DNA of 27,722 nt. It comes from Bacteroidota bacterium (lineage in GTDB: Bacteria > Bacteroidota > Rhodothermia > Rhodothermales > Bin80). The DNA is taken from the NCBI GenBank assembly GCA_026702635.1, contig JAPPBZ010000039.1, forward strand, positions 1-27,722, given 5' to 3'. This document shows positions 8,148-17,033 of this stretch, piece by piece. Below the pieces are notes generated by a model, which did no database searches, had not been told where the DNA came from, and saw only the letters and a program-made list of their open reading frames with translations. The position numbers and the translations under genes are program-made. Each line of letters starts with the position of its first letter. The stretch's first letter is position 1.

Positions 8148-9995
8148 ATGACCGAGAACACATCAACTCAGCAGTTTGAGTATAAAGCTGAGATGCAGCA
8201 GTTGCTGCATCTCATCGTCAATTCGCTCTACACCAATCAGGAGATCTTCCTTCGGGAATTGATTTCAAATGCGTCAGACGCCCTGAACAAGGCTCGTTTT
8301 CGGCAACTGACCGATCATTCTGAAGGTAACCATAAAGATCTCCAGATCACGATTACTTTAGATAAAGAGACCAAGACCCTGTCCATAGAGGATACGGGGA
8401 TTGGGATGACGCACGAGGATCTGATTGAGCGGTTGGGGACCATTGCAAGCAGCGGTACACTGGCATTTATCGAGGAGCAAAAAGCATCCGGTAAACCAGT
8501 AGATGCCGGCTTGATTGGTCAGTTCGGTGTCGGCTTCTATTCTGCGTTCATGGTCGCAGATGAAATCGTGCTTGAAACGTTGTATGCCGATGAGGGGGCC
8601 GAGCCATTCAATTGGACAAGTGATGGAACCGGAACGTATGCGATCAGCCCGGGCACGAGGGAAGATCATGGAACCAAGATCACATTGCATCTGAAAGAGG
8701 AGGCAAAAGAATTTGCGGAAGAAACTCGCGTTCGGTCCATCATCCGGAAGTATTCAAATTTCGTGGACTTTCCTATCCAGCTTGGTTCCGATCAGGTAAA
8801 TACGTTAAAGGCACTCTGGAAAAAGCGCAAGGAAGACATCACAGAGGATGAACGGAATGAGTTCTATAAATTCGTGACAGGTGATTTTGCAGAGCCTTTC
8901 GGACATCTGCACCTACAGATCGAAGGACTCCTTTCCTTTGAAGCTCTGCTGTTCGTCCCTGCGCAGGCTCCCGTGTCATTTTTTCGGGAAGATCGTCGGA
9001 GTGATCTTCATCTCTACTGTTCGGGTGTGTTTGTACGTGACGATGCCGAAGAGTTGCTCCCCGATTATCTGCACTTCGTGCGGGGTGTCGTGGATACGGA
9101 TGATCTTCCACTAAACGTGTCCCGGGAGGTAACGCAAAACAGCCCCGTTGCCCAGCGCATTCGATCCACGTTGACCGGCAAGTTGCTCGGTCTCCTGAAG
9201 GAGTGGGCTACCGACGATGGCGAACGATATGAGAAGTTCTTCCTGAATTTTGGTCCAGTACTTAAGACGGGACTCTGGAGCGATATGTCCCGGCACGATG
9301 AACTCTTGGAGCTGATGCGTTACCCGTCAACAAACAGCGAAAATCTGACGTCGCTCCATGATTATGTGGAACGTATGACTGGGGATCAGGAAACCATTTA
9401 TTACCTATTGGCGGATTCTCTTGAGTCTGCCCGAAAGAGTCCTCACCTTGAGGTTTTTGCTCGTAAAGGGATTGAGGTTTTGCTTCTACCGGATCCCATT
9501 GATGCACTTACGCTTCCAAACGTACAGAAGTTTGAAGAAAAGAGCTTCGCTAGCGTGACTGCGGCCGAGCTTGATCTGGGCGAAGATGAGGAGTCGGAAC
9601 CGCTGCCTGGGGATGATCGGGACGCGCTGCTCTCACTCTTCCGGCTCCAGTTGGGGGACCGGATACAGGATGTGGTCGCTTCCAAACGTCTGGTTGATTC
9701 TGCCGCGACACTGGTAGCCGCCAAAGATGGACTTGATCCGCAGTTAGAGCGGATGATGAAATCCATGAATCCCGACTATGAGGGGATGAAGAAAGTGCTG
9801 GAAATCAATGTGGAGCATCCACTGATGCAAAATATTCTGGCACTCAAATCTTCTGAAAATCAGGATACTCTGATCGAAGAAGCCATTGAACAGGTCTACG
9901 AAGGTGCCCTTCTTCTGGATGGCAATCTCGCAGAGCCCTCTGCATTTGTAGAGCGTATGACTCGTATCCTTGTAGATGCGACTCGCACTCAGTAA
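8148..9995 (+). CDS. htpG: Molecular chaperone HtpG (bacterial Hsp90)
   Basis: This 615-residue ATP-dependent chaperone has the usual HtpG length. The N-terminal GHKL ATPase domain shows the start EYKAEMQQLLHLIVNSLY, the FLRELISNASDALNKARF helix (with the catalytic Glu and Mg-binding Asn), DTGIGM, and the lid segment GQFGVGFYSAFMVAD. The middle domain carries LYCSGVFVRDDAEELLPDYL and PLNVSREVTQNSPVAQ with its conserved Arg. The C-terminal dimerisation region ends at the stop without the eukaryotic MEEVD tail. It is placed 15 bases after the DUF4340 gene and 8 bases before a fructokinase gene, so it is probably co-transcribed with the ABC set, an unusual setting for a heat-shock chaperone. I saw no separate promoter in the 15-base gap. 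Confidence 0.95.
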   Translation: MTENTSTQQFEYKAEMQQLLHLIVNSLYTNQEIFLRELISNASDALNKARFRQLTDHSEGNHKDLQITITLDKETKTLSIEDTGIGMTHEDLIERLGTIASSGTLAFIEEQKASGKPVDAGLIGQFGVGFYSAFMVADEIVLETLYADEGAEPFNWTSDGTGTYAISPGTREDHGTKITLHLKEEAKEFAEETRVRSIIRKYSNFVDFPIQLGSDQVNTLKALWKKRKEDITEDERNEFYKFVTGDFAEPFGHLHLQIEGLLSFEALLFVPAQAPVSFFREDRRSDLHLYCSGVFVRDDAEELLPDYLHFVRGVVDTDDLPLNVSREVTQNSPVAQRIRSTLTGKLLGLLKEWATDDGERYEKFFLNFGPVLKTGLWSDMSRHDELLELMRYPSTNSENLTSLHDYVERMTGDQETIYYLLADSLESARKSPHLEVFARKGIEVLLLPDPIDALTLPNVQKFEEKSFASVTAAELDLGEDEESEPLPGDDRDALLSLFRLQLGDRIQDVVASKRLVDSAATLVAAKDGLDPQLERMMKSMNPDYEGMKKVLEINVEHPLMQNILALKSSENQDTLIEEAIEQVYEGALLLDGNLAEPSAFVERMTRILVDATRTQ

Positions 9996-10003
9996 CTCGT
10001 ACC

Positions 10004-10882
10004 GTGAAAACTGACTCTCTTCTTGGAGGAATCGAAGCAGGGGGAACGAAATTCGTCTGTGCAATTGGCCACCCGCCAGACGACATCCATGCCGTAGAGC
10101 GATTCCCTACAACAACGCCGGAAGAGACGATCAGTCGAGCAGTGGACTTCTTTCGTTCACAGCCTCAACTGCCGGATTCCATTGGCATCGCCACATTTGG
10201 CCCCGCTGATGTGCGACCAGATTCAGAGACCTATGGATTTATTACCAGTACCCCGAAATCAGGCTGGTCAAACACGGACTTGGCCGGCCGGATTGCACGA
10301 GAGTTGCAACGCCCAGTCGCCTTTGATACGGATGTCAATGGTGCTGCGGTCGGCGAATACTTATGGGGAGCCGGGCAGGGGACGCAGAATCTTCTCTATC
10401 TTACGATTGGGACGGGTTTTGGGGGTGGGGCCCTGGTGAATGGTCAACCTGTTCATGGGCTCGTACACCCGGAGATGGGACATCTTTTTTTGCCGCGTGC
10501 CGAGGGAGACAATTACGAGGGAAATTGTCCCTTTCATGGTGCTTGCCTGGAGGGGATGGTGGCCGGGCCGGCGATCCAGGCACATTGGGGGACTCCTGCC
10601 GAGGCCCTTCCACCGGACCATATTGCATGGTCGTTTGTGGCGCATTACCTCTCGTTTGCGGTAACCAATATGATCCTGATTCTCTCACCTGAACGGGTCA
10701 TTATGGGCGGCGGAGTGATGCAACAAGAGCATTTGTTTCCTGCGATTCATTCACGTGTCCAGTCACACTTGAACGGGTATGTAAAGGCGAAAGAACTGAT
10801 AGATCAGATTGACCAGTATATCGTCCCACCTGGACTTGGAAGCAGGGCTGGTGTGCTCGGAGCGATGGCGCTCACGCTATAG
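10004..10882 (+). CDS. ROK family fructokinase
   Basis: This 292-residue sugar kinase of the ROK family begins at a GTG. The ATP-binding start GGIEAGGTKFVCAIG (about 8-22) is the fructokinase variant of the ROK DxGxT motif. The catalytic base is the Asp in the DTDVNGAAVGEYLWG segment (about 104-118), and LYLTIGTGFGGGAL follows. The zinc site runs from HPEMGH through NCPFHGACLEG, the His/Cys arrangement of B. subtilis YdhR-type fructokinases. ATP-dependent fructose phosphorylation is the most likely reaction, though some relatives also take mannose. It starts 8 bases after the htpG stop and is probably the last gene of that transcription unit. No terminator with a U-run follows it. Confidence 0.85.
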   Translation: MKTDSLLGGIEAGGTKFVCAIGHPPDDIHAVERFPTTTPEETISRAVDFFRSQPQLPDSIGIATFGPADVRPDSETYGFITSTPKSGWSNTDLAGRIARELQRPVAFDTDVNGAAVGEYLWGAGQGTQNLLYLTIGTGFGGGALVNGQPVHGLVHPEMGHLFLPRAEGDNYEGNCPFHGACLEGMVAGPAIQAHWGTPAEALPPDHIAWSFVAHYLSFAVTNMILILSPERVIMGGGVMQQEHLFPAIHSRVQSHLNGYVKAKELIDQIDQYIVPPGLGSRAGVLGAMALTL

Positions 10883-11126
10883 TGCTCCTTGATATCTGTA
10901 TTCTGGAGGTGGTGGAAAGAAGCTTGCACAGTGACCACTTCACATACTGGTCAATCGTTTTGCCACTTACACGGAAGTTCTGAAGGAGAAATTGCACAAG
11001 GCCCCGATGATAGCGATGTCAGATTCTATGAATGTTAGCTCCTCATGGCGGGTTATGGGTTCTGTCCTGTCCTTTATTGCTCGACCATTCCTTCGGATGC
11101 GCGCGAGGTAATTATGTGAATTAGGC
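10883..11126. other. 244-base intergenic stretch without a recognised gene
   Basis: The stretch lies between two converging genes (fructokinase and KDPG aldolase). No strong hairpin with a U-run is visible on either strand. A 67-codon minus-strand reading frame (10967-11170) begins inside the aldolase gene in another frame and resembles nothing I know. It may be eroded coding sequence or plain spacer. Confidence 0.5.
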
Positions 11127-11774
11127 TCATTCCCGTGCTTCTGCGATATTTGCACATAGGGTGCGAGCACGTTCGGTCAGTATTGAGAGTTGACCACTTC
11201 GAATAGCCTCTGTATCAAACAGAGCACTGCCTAAACCTACGGCCGCGGCCCCTGCACGGATCCATTCCCCTGCGTTTTCGGGAGTTACGCCTCCTGTTGG
11301 TGCCAACTTTAAATGTGGTAGCGGAGCCAAAAGTGCTCTTATATAGCTCAATCCCAGCTGTTCTGCAGGAAAGACTTTCACCATGTCCGCCCCGTATTCA
11401 TGAGCGATTTGCACTTCGGTGGGAGTCAATGCACCTGGCAGAACCGGTAAGCCGCAAGCGTGCCCGGCGTGGATTACCTCTTTCTTTGTGATTGGGCTTA
11501 CGATAAAGCTTGCTCCTGCCGAAGCAACCTCATGAGTCTGTTCTTCTGTGATCACCGAGCCAGCCCCAATCAAGATCTCTGCGCCGTAGGATTTTCGCAG
11601 CGCCTCAATTGAGGATAGCGCATTGGGGGTTGTCAGGGTAACTTCAAGAACCGTGATTCCTCCGCGTATGAGCGCATCGACCGCTGGCTCGAGTGACAAT
11701 GCTTCTTTGAGACGCAAAACAGCGATTGCACCCGATGCGAGCATTTTTTTGGTCAGTGCTCTTCGATTGTCCAT
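11127..11774 (-). CDS. eda: KDPG / KHG aldolase (bifunctional 2-dehydro-3-deoxy-phosphogluconate aldolase)
   Basis: This 215-residue class I aldolase matches the family in length. It splits 2-keto-3-deoxy-6-phosphogluconate into pyruvate and glyceraldehyde 3-phosphate, the last Entner-Doudoroff step, and also serves hexuronate and amino-sugar routes. Features are GAIAVLRLKEA (binding loop with Arg), GGITVLEVTLTTPNA with the catalytic Glu, the GAGSVI segment, and the Schiff-base Lys in MVKVFPAEQLG (about 131-141), followed by LAPTGGV and phosphate-binding GLGSALF. The gene stands alone, convergent with the fructokinase and divergent from the PLP decarboxylase, so its partner (edd or a KDG kinase) lies elsewhere. 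A KDPGal aldolase is possible. Confidence 0.9.
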   Translation of the reverse strand: MDNRRALTKKMLASGAIAVLRLKEALSLEPAVDALIRGGITVLEVTLTTPNALSSIEALRKSYGAEILIGAGSVITEEQTHEVASAGASFIVSPITKKEVIHAGHACGLPVLPGALTPTEVQIAHEYGADMVKVFPAEQLGLSYIRALLAPLPHLKLAPTGGVTPENAGEWIRAGAAAVGLGSALFDTEAIRSGQLSILTERARTLCANIAEARE

Positions 11775-12015
11775 CTTTTTTCACAAATTGTGGAGCATTT
11801 TGGGTTTATGTTCGTACCTATATAGAGTGTAGCTGGTCGTATTTCCCATTCGATATATGCGACCAGGATTGATCTCCGTGAACGCTTTTCTGCTCACTCA
11901 ATTCAGAGTGCACGGAGCCTCTTATCAACTCTCCAAAGATACTACCACCATGAATCATTCAGTTCAGGTTCCCGCATCCAACACCAACGGGCAACACGAT
12001 GTTAGGAAGAATTCA

Positions 12016-13533
12016 GTGAATCAGAAATTTCTGGCTGAACTTGAGCAGAAGGCCCGTGCACTTGAACCCACTCAAGAGGAATTGGGAGAGTTGTTTACGA
12101 AAGTCGAAAGATACGCCCGTCGGCATATTTCAAACGTATGTGAGACTCCTGCCTTTGTCAAATCGAAGGAGCGGAGCGTGGAATTACTGTCCTCGCCCAT
12201 AGCTGAGGCAGGGATCTCGCTGGATGACACATTACAACTTCTGTATGATTATGTGGATAATGAAGGGCTGAATTCGGGATCCCCCCGATATCTCGGCTAC
12301 ATTCCATCTGGCGGATTGCCGCATTCAGCATTTGGCGATTTTCTCGCAGCCATCGGTGGGCGATATGCTGGGGTATTTCACTCTGCTCCTGGGGCTGTTC
12401 GTATGGAAAATATGCTTATCCGCTGGATGGCAGAGGTTGTTGGCTATCCCAAAGGGGCTGGCGGTTATCTGGCTTCTGGCGGAAGTATTGCCAATTTGTC
12501 TGCGGTAATTACTGCGCGTGAGGCAAGTGGACTTCGCGGGGCTGATTATGATCGTGCAGTCATATACATGACCGAGCACACACACCATTGTGTGGACAAG
12601 GCGCTCCGCATTGCGGGTATGGGTAGTTCGATACGACGCAGGGTTGCTGAAGATGATCGCTACCGGATGTCTGCCGAGGCACTTGAGAAAACGATTGCAG
12701 CCGATCGAGCATCTGGTCTGAATCCGTGGCTGATTGTCGCTTCCGCCGGTACAACCAATATGGGTACGGTGGACCCATTGGAGGATATCGCCTCTGTTGC
12801 CCGTTCTAACCATCTGTGGTTTCATATTGACGGTGCGTACGGCGCGTTCTTCGCACTCTGCCCGGAAGGCCAGGAGGTTCTCTCTGGCATGGATCAATCA
12901 AATTCCCTGGTACTAGACCCACATAAAACGCTTTTCCTGCCGTTTGGTACAGGAGCGCTCCTGGTGCGTGACCAGGAATTCCTTGGGCCGGCACATGGTG
13001 GTCGCGGTGAATACATGCGGGATATGGACTCGGATGCCCACGAACTTTCTCCGGCATATTTATCTCCCGAATTATCCAAACATTTTCGGGGGCTCCGCAT
13101 GTGGTTGCCTCTCAAACTTCTGGGAGTAGCTCCATTCCGCTCGGCTTTGTCGGAAAAGATTCACCTGGCCCGTTACGCGTATGAGCGTCTCCAAAGTTTC
13201 GAGGGGGTTCAGATTGGTCCGTCACCAGATTTATCTATCGTTACGTTCCGCTATGTCCCCGAAAAGGGAGATGCAAACGAGTTTAATCTTGCCCTGATCG
13301 ACAACCCAGCAGAGAGGATTATGAAGCGTTGGCAGGATCGTGATGCAAACGAATTTAATCTCGCCTTGATCAACAACCTGCATCGGGATGGTCGGGTATT
13401 CCTGACATCCACGAGGATCAGGGGGACCGTTGTGCTACGTCTGGCGGTCGGCTCATTCCGAACGCACCTGGAACACATCGATGAAGCACTTGAGGTCCTG
13501 AGCGAGCATGTAACGGCCCTGAAAGAGAGCTGA
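12016..13533 (+). CDS. Group II pyridoxal-phosphate-dependent decarboxylase
   Basis: This PLP enzyme belongs to the glutamate/aromatic amino acid decarboxylase family; its substrate is not evident. It would release CO2 from an amino acid in the cytoplasm. From the GTG at 12016 it has 505 residues. Motifs are YASGGSIAN-like LASGGSIANLSA (cofactor phosphate), HTHHCVDKA with the ring-stacking His, FHIDGAYGAF with the pyridine-contacting Asp272, and VLDPHKTLF with the Schiff-base Lys304. I chose the GTG because AGGA lies 8 bases upstream and family proteins begin near this point; open alternatives are ATG 11950 (527 residues) and ATG 11857 (558). A 24-residue duplication near the C terminus (residues 419-454) is an insertion relative to what I remember of the family. 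The C-terminal LSSTRI-like FLTSTRIRGTVVLRLAVGSFRTH is intact. Confidence 0.85.
   Translation: MNQKFLAELEQKARALEPTQEELGELFTKVERYARRHISNVCETPAFVKSKERSVELLSSPIAEAGISLDDTLQLLYDYVDNEGLNSGSPRYLGYIPSGGLPHSAFGDFLAAIGGRYAGVFHSAPGAVRMENMLIRWMAEVVGYPKGAGGYLASGGSIANLSAVITAREASGLRGADYDRAVIYMTEHTHHCVDKALRIAGMGSSIRRRVAEDDRYRMSAEALEKTIAADRASGLNPWLIVASAGTTNMGTVDPLEDIASVARSNHLWFHIDGAYGAFFALCPEGQEVLSGMDQSNSLVLDPHKTLFLPFGTGALLVRDQEFLGPAHGGRGEYMRDMDSDAHELSPAYLSPELSKHFRGLRMWLPLKLLGVAPFRSALSEKIHLARYAYERLQSFEGVQIGPSPDLSIVTFRYVPEKGDANEFNLALIDNPAERIMKRWQDRDANEFNLALINNLHRDGRVFLTSTRIRGTVVLRLAVGSFRTHLEHIDEALEVLSEHVTALKES
13270..13378 (+). repeat. In-frame imperfect direct repeat within the PLP decarboxylase gene
   Basis: Two 37-base copies at 13270-13306 and 13342-13378 differ at four positions. 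Their starts are 72 bases (24 codons) apart, so the reading frame is kept. They encode DANEFNLALIDN and DANEFNLALINN. Three of the four differences are silent and the fourth changes Asp to Asn, which suggests a duplication old enough to have diverged under selection. The 35 bases between the copies encode PAERIMKRWQDR, with no counterpart after the second copy. Confidence 0.85.
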
Positions 13534-13699
13534 CCATGCCAGACTTTCTGGCCTATCGCCGGAGTTTGGCTCAACAGGTACAATGAGCTCTCAGTTCAGG
13601 GTTGCCAGATAGCCCCGGCGACAATAGATAGCATATCAGTTTCTTCGCGGGTATCTTGTATCTGCTTCAAAACCTACCCTGCTTTTGTCCGATAACATC

Positions 13700-15154
13700 A
13701 TGCAACGTCCACTGAATGCCACTTTCTCGACAATCTCGTTCCTGATACTGAGCATACAACTGTCGGGTTACCAACCTGCAGATACCTCTAGTCGATCAAA
13801 TGCCGTGATTAGTGCATCTCTTTCCGAGCACATCTCCAAACAAACAGCGCAAGAGCAGCCGCCAAACTTTATTGTGATACTGGCAGACGATCTTGGTTAC
13901 GGTGATTTGGGGGCCTATGGTCAAAAGAAAATTCATACGCCAAGACTTGACCAAATGGCCGCGGAGGGAATGAGATTCACGAGCTTCTATGCCGGACATA
14001 CCGTCTGCGCACCATCCCGTGTAGCCCTCCTGACAGGTGTAGACATGGCACATTCACATACACGATCCAATGCCGGGCCCGGGCTTCAAGAAACAGACTT
14101 AACCGTGGCTGAAGTACTGAAGGAAGCAGATTACTCCACGGGCATTTTTGGTAAGTGGGGATTTGGCACACCGGAAAACGGCGCACCGGACTGGCAGGGA
14201 TTTGATGAATTTCTGGGGTACCTGGGGCATGTTCACGCGCACTCATACTATACAGATCACCTGTTCAGTATTCAGAACGGCAAAACAGAACGAGTACCTG
14301 TTGATACGACACAGTATACACCGGATCTGTTTACGGAAGCGGGACTAGATTTCATTACACGTCACAAGGATCATCCATTCCTGTTATACCTCCCTTATCC
14401 GCTGGTGCATGCGGAACTTTTGGTGCCGTCGGAGTCCATGAGACCCTATCTGGATAGTACGGGACAAAGTCTCCTAATGCCAGAAAAACCATTTCCCTGT
14501 TGTGGCGTCATTGGCACCTATCGTGGACAGAAGCAACCTCATGCAGCATTTGCAGGTATGGTTTCCAGACTTGATCGAGATGTTGGCCGGATACTGGATC
14601 ATATCCGCGATCTTGAATTGGATGACAACACGATCGTGTTTTTCACCAGTGACAATGGTCCACATATTGAAGGCGGAGCTGATCCCGGTTTCTTTGAAAG
14701 CAATGGTCCTCTGCGCGGGCTAAAACGTGATTTATACGAAGGCGGTATCCGAGTACCTGCGATTGCCTGGGGCCCCGGAATCATCCCAGGAGGCATTGTG
14801 AGCGACCATCCTTGGGGTAGCTGGGATATCCCTGCTACGCTTGCAGATTTTGCAGATACATCTGGACCATCTACTAATGGGATTTCGATGCAAAATCTGC
14901 TGCGCGACGAGGGACCAGTCGCCCAGCACGAATATTTTTACTGGGAATTCAACAACGGTTGGGGTGGGCATTATGTACAGGCTATCCGCCAAAAAGATTG
15001 GAAACTACTACGTTTTGCTGAGCCCGAACGGACCTGGTTTGAGTTATACAATCTGCGTACAGATATCGGGGAATTCAATGACCTTGCCCCAAACTATCCA
15101 GAGATAGTTACGAGATTGAGTAATCTGATAGACAAGGTTCGTGTGGATCCATGA
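13700..15154 (+). CDS. Sulfatase (formylglycine-dependent arylsulfatase family)
   Basis: This 484-residue hydrolase of the alkaline-phosphatase superfamily cleaves sulfate esters, probably outside the cytoplasmic membrane. ILADDLGYGDLGAYG carries the calcium-binding Asp pair (63-64). VCAPSRVALLTG has the Cys-type sulfatase signature CxPSR, and Cys103 is the residue converted to formylglycine. FGKWGFG and FFTSDNGPH are further active-site blocks. The N terminus (about 6-24) is a hydrophobic signal segment ending LSGYQPAD. That looks like a lipoprotein signal LSGC in which Cys has become Tyr24. The start is ATG 13700; a TTG at 13685 is also open. It follows the decarboxylase by 166 bases. No maturase gene (anSME or FGE) is in the window, and the natural substrate is unknown. 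Confidence 0.88.
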   Translation: MQRPLNATFSTISFLILSIQLSGYQPADTSSRSNAVISASLSEHISKQTAQEQPPNFIVILADDLGYGDLGAYGQKKIHTPRLDQMAAEGMRFTSFYAGHTVCAPSRVALLTGVDMAHSHTRSNAGPGLQETDLTVAEVLKEADYSTGIFGKWGFGTPENGAPDWQGFDEFLGYLGHVHAHSYYTDHLFSIQNGKTERVPVDTTQYTPDLFTEAGLDFITRHKDHPFLLYLPYPLVHAELLVPSESMRPYLDSTGQSLLMPEKPFPCCGVIGTYRGQKQPHAAFAGMVSRLDRDVGRILDHIRDLELDDNTIVFFTSDNGPHIEGGADPGFFESNGPLRGLKRDLYEGGIRVPAIAWGPGIIPGGIVSDHPWGSWDIPATLADFADTSGPSTNGISMQNLLRDEGPVAQHEYFYWEFNNGWGGHYVQAIRQKDWKLLRFAEPERTWFELYNLRTDIGEFNDLAPNYPEIVTRLSNLIDKVRVDP

Positions 15155-15279
15155 CGCCGCAGTAGCTAATCATCAGAAAAGTCTGGCATCTTTGCACCGA
15201 ACTCTCCTGCCGATGATTGCCGCTTGCAAGGCTGTGAGAAGTATCCGGAATACAGGTAGTCTGGACGGAGGGGGCTTGA

Positions 15280-16167
15280 CTATTCGCCCCGCAATTCAGC
15301 GTGCGTCGTGCGTGCGATTCCTGCCCCCAGAGCAGCTGATTCGGCATCGTCCTCTAATCCCTCAATCAGAATAATCAGAACATAGGGTGGGGAGTTCGGT
15401 GGGTAGATGATGGCGGCATCGTGATGAATACGCGTGATTTGCCCGGTCTTGTGTGCAACCAGTACGTCGGACGGGAGTCCGGCGGGAATCATTTCATTGA
15501 ATGCCTGGTCCAGCAGTACCTCAACCATGTTGCTATCTGCCGCGGGGCTGACTGCTTTTCCCTGGTGGATGGCCTCTAAGAGGGTTGCCAAAGCGCGGGC
15601 TGTCGTTGAGTTGCTGAGACCAAGTTCAAAGGCTTTGAGATCTTCTACTCCTCGAAGTACCTGCATACCGGGAGCTCCCAGAGAATTGACTGTTTCCTGA
15701 ACAGGCTCTGCTCCCAGAAAGTCAATCAGAAGATTCGTAGCGAGATTGGACGATACGGTAATCATTTGATAGATCAAGTCCGAGATCGTCATGCGTTCTC
15801 CCAGCCGTTCATAGATCGCATCGTCCGAATCCTCCTCAATACGGTAGGGAGTTCCATCCACAATTGAGCGGAAAGAGTTTTTTACTTCAAGGGTTGAGTC
15901 CAGGGAAAGGCCAGTGTCCCGAACTCTCCGCCATGCTTCAATCTGCACCGGTACCTTCATCGTGCTAGCAGCATGAAAAGGGCGGTCGGGAAGTATGTCC
16001 AGAGTGGTTTGTGTGCTTGCATCCCGAATCGCTACAGCGACCGTAGCATTAGGATACTCGCTGATCACAGTCTCTATTTTGTCCTGCAGCGTAACGGGCT
16101 CATTGCATGAGAGTACAGTTCCGCCAATCAGGATCAGCATCATCAGTCTGAAAAGGGAACGATTCAC
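15280..16167 (-). CDS. Class A serine beta-lactamase-like lipoprotein
   Basis: This 295-residue protein has an N-terminal lipoprotein signal (RLMMLILIGGTVLSC, lipid-anchored Cys21). The body has the serine beta-lactamase/PBP motifs: STMK with nucleophile Ser68 and Lys71, SSN at 139-141 in the place of SDN, and HKTG with Lys240. The omega-loop region RGVEDLKAFELGLSN holds Glu175 and Glu181, but the usual RxExxLN spacing is not obeyed, so the deacylating Glu is uncertain. It may hydrolyse beta-lactams or act as a peptidoglycan-related serine hydrolase. Its start lies only 4 bases behind the hisG stop on the same strand, so it is probably co-transcribed with hisE-hisG, an odd partner for a histidine operon. 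Length and motif order are normal for class A. Confidence 0.83.
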   Translation of the reverse strand: MNRSLFRLMMLILIGGTVLSCNEPVTLQDKIETVISEYPNATVAVAIRDASTQTTLDILPDRPFHAASTMKVPVQIEAWRRVRDTGLSLDSTLEVKNSFRSIVDGTPYRIEEDSDDAIYERLGERMTISDLIYQMITVSSNLATNLLIDFLGAEPVQETVNSLGAPGMQVLRGVEDLKAFELGLSNSTTARALATLLEAIHQGKAVSPAADSNMVEVLLDQAFNEMIPAGLPSDVLVAHKTGQITRIHHDAAIIYPPNSPPYVLIILIEGLEDDAESAALGAGIARTTHAELRGE

Positions 16168-16171
16168 GGTT

Positions 16172-17020
16172 TTAGATTCTACAGGTACGGATATCAGTGA
16201 TCACAATCCCCGTTGCACCAAGTCGCTCCAGATCGTCCATAATCTGGTTGGCTTCTTCACGTTTCGCCAAAGCTTTCACTGCAATCCAGTCTGGTTTACT
16301 CAGGGGAGCAATGGTCGGTGATTCAATGCCGGGGGTGATCTCACACACACGTTCGAGCGATGATCGGGGGCATCCATATTCGATCATCACATAAGTTCTG
16401 GCCAAGAGGATTCCCTGAATGCGTCGCACGAACAGACCTGCCGCTGACTTGGCCTCAACCGTTCCGGTGCGGCCAGTCAATACAGCCTCAGTGTGTAGAA
16501 TTGGTTCGCCAATGACAGAGAGTCCAGCATCCTCCAGGGTACGTCCGGTCTGGACAAGATCAGCAATAATATCCGCGACACCCAGTTGAATGGAGACTTC
16601 AACAGCTCCGTCGAGAGGTACGATCTCGGCTTGGATTTTTCTTTTTTTTAGATCAGCTGAAACTAGGTGACTGAACGAGGTTGCGATGCGGAGTCCATCA
16701 AACTGGTCCGGGGTAAGGTTGCGGTCACGCGGGCCTGCATAGCACAGCCGCGCTGTCCCGAATCCGAGAGAGAGAATTTCTTCCAGGCCAGCCTGCTGCT
16801 CATTCAGAAAATCCCGGCCAATGATACCCAAGTCAAGGACCCCATTACTCACATAGGTCGCAATATCACGGGGGCGCAGGAAATAGAACAGGACTTGATT
16901 GTCCGTATCTCGAACACGTAACTCGCGGCCCGAGCGCCGACATTTATAACCGGCTGCCCGAATCAGTTCTACAGCATCCGTGGCGAGCGCTCCCTTATTA
17001 GGTAGTGCAATCTGCAACAT
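16172..17020 (-). CDS. hisG: ATP phosphoribosyltransferase, long form
   Basis: This 282-residue enzyme catalyses the first step of histidine synthesis, joining ATP and PRPP. The start MLQIALPNKGAL is the standard HisG beginning, so I place it at ATG 17020 although the frame is open further upstream. The PRPP loop GAVEVSIQLGVADIIADLVQTGRT is at 138-161. The last 75 or so residues (YVMIEYGCPRSSLERVCEITPG to the end) form the ACT-like domain of the long form, which binds histidine for feedback inhibition and needs no HisZ. The gene follows hisE by 13 bases. The other his genes are not in the window, so histidine genes are scattered here. Confidence 0.95.
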   Translation of the reverse strand: MLQIALPNKGALATDAVELIRAAGYKCRRSGRELRVRDTDNQVLFYFLRPRDIATYVSNGVLDLGIIGRDFLNEQQAGLEEILSLGFGTARLCYAGPRDRNLTPDQFDGLRIATSFSHLVSADLKKRKIQAEIVPLDGAVEVSIQLGVADIIADLVQTGRTLEDAGLSVIGEPILHTEAVLTGRTGTVEAKSAAGLFVRRIQGILLARTYVMIEYGCPRSSLERVCEITPGIESPTIAPLSKPDWIAVKALAKREEANQIMDDLERLGATGIVITDIRTCRI

Positions 17021-17033
17021 TTGACAAAGCAGC

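Noticed and set aside
10967..11170. 67-codon minus-strand frame between the fructokinase and the aldolase
   Set aside because: Its start lies in the aldolase gene in another frame. I considered a transposase remnant but could see no DDE or integrase motif and no terminal repeats.
12325..12897. 190-codon minus-strand frame inside the PLP decarboxylase gene
   Set aside because: It lies entirely opposite conserved PLP-enzyme motifs and has no family features.
13544..13632. Imperfect inverted repeat (CTATCGCCGG with a related CCGGCGACAATAG) between the decarboxylase and sulfatase genes
   Set aside because: The arms are far apart and pair imperfectly, with no U-run, so neither a terminator nor a structured RNA can be supported.
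15271..15290. GGGGC...GCCCC hairpin across the beta-lactamase stop codon
   Set aside because: It is a 5-bp stem with no U-run on either strand and overlaps coding sequence, so it is not a credible intrinsic terminator.
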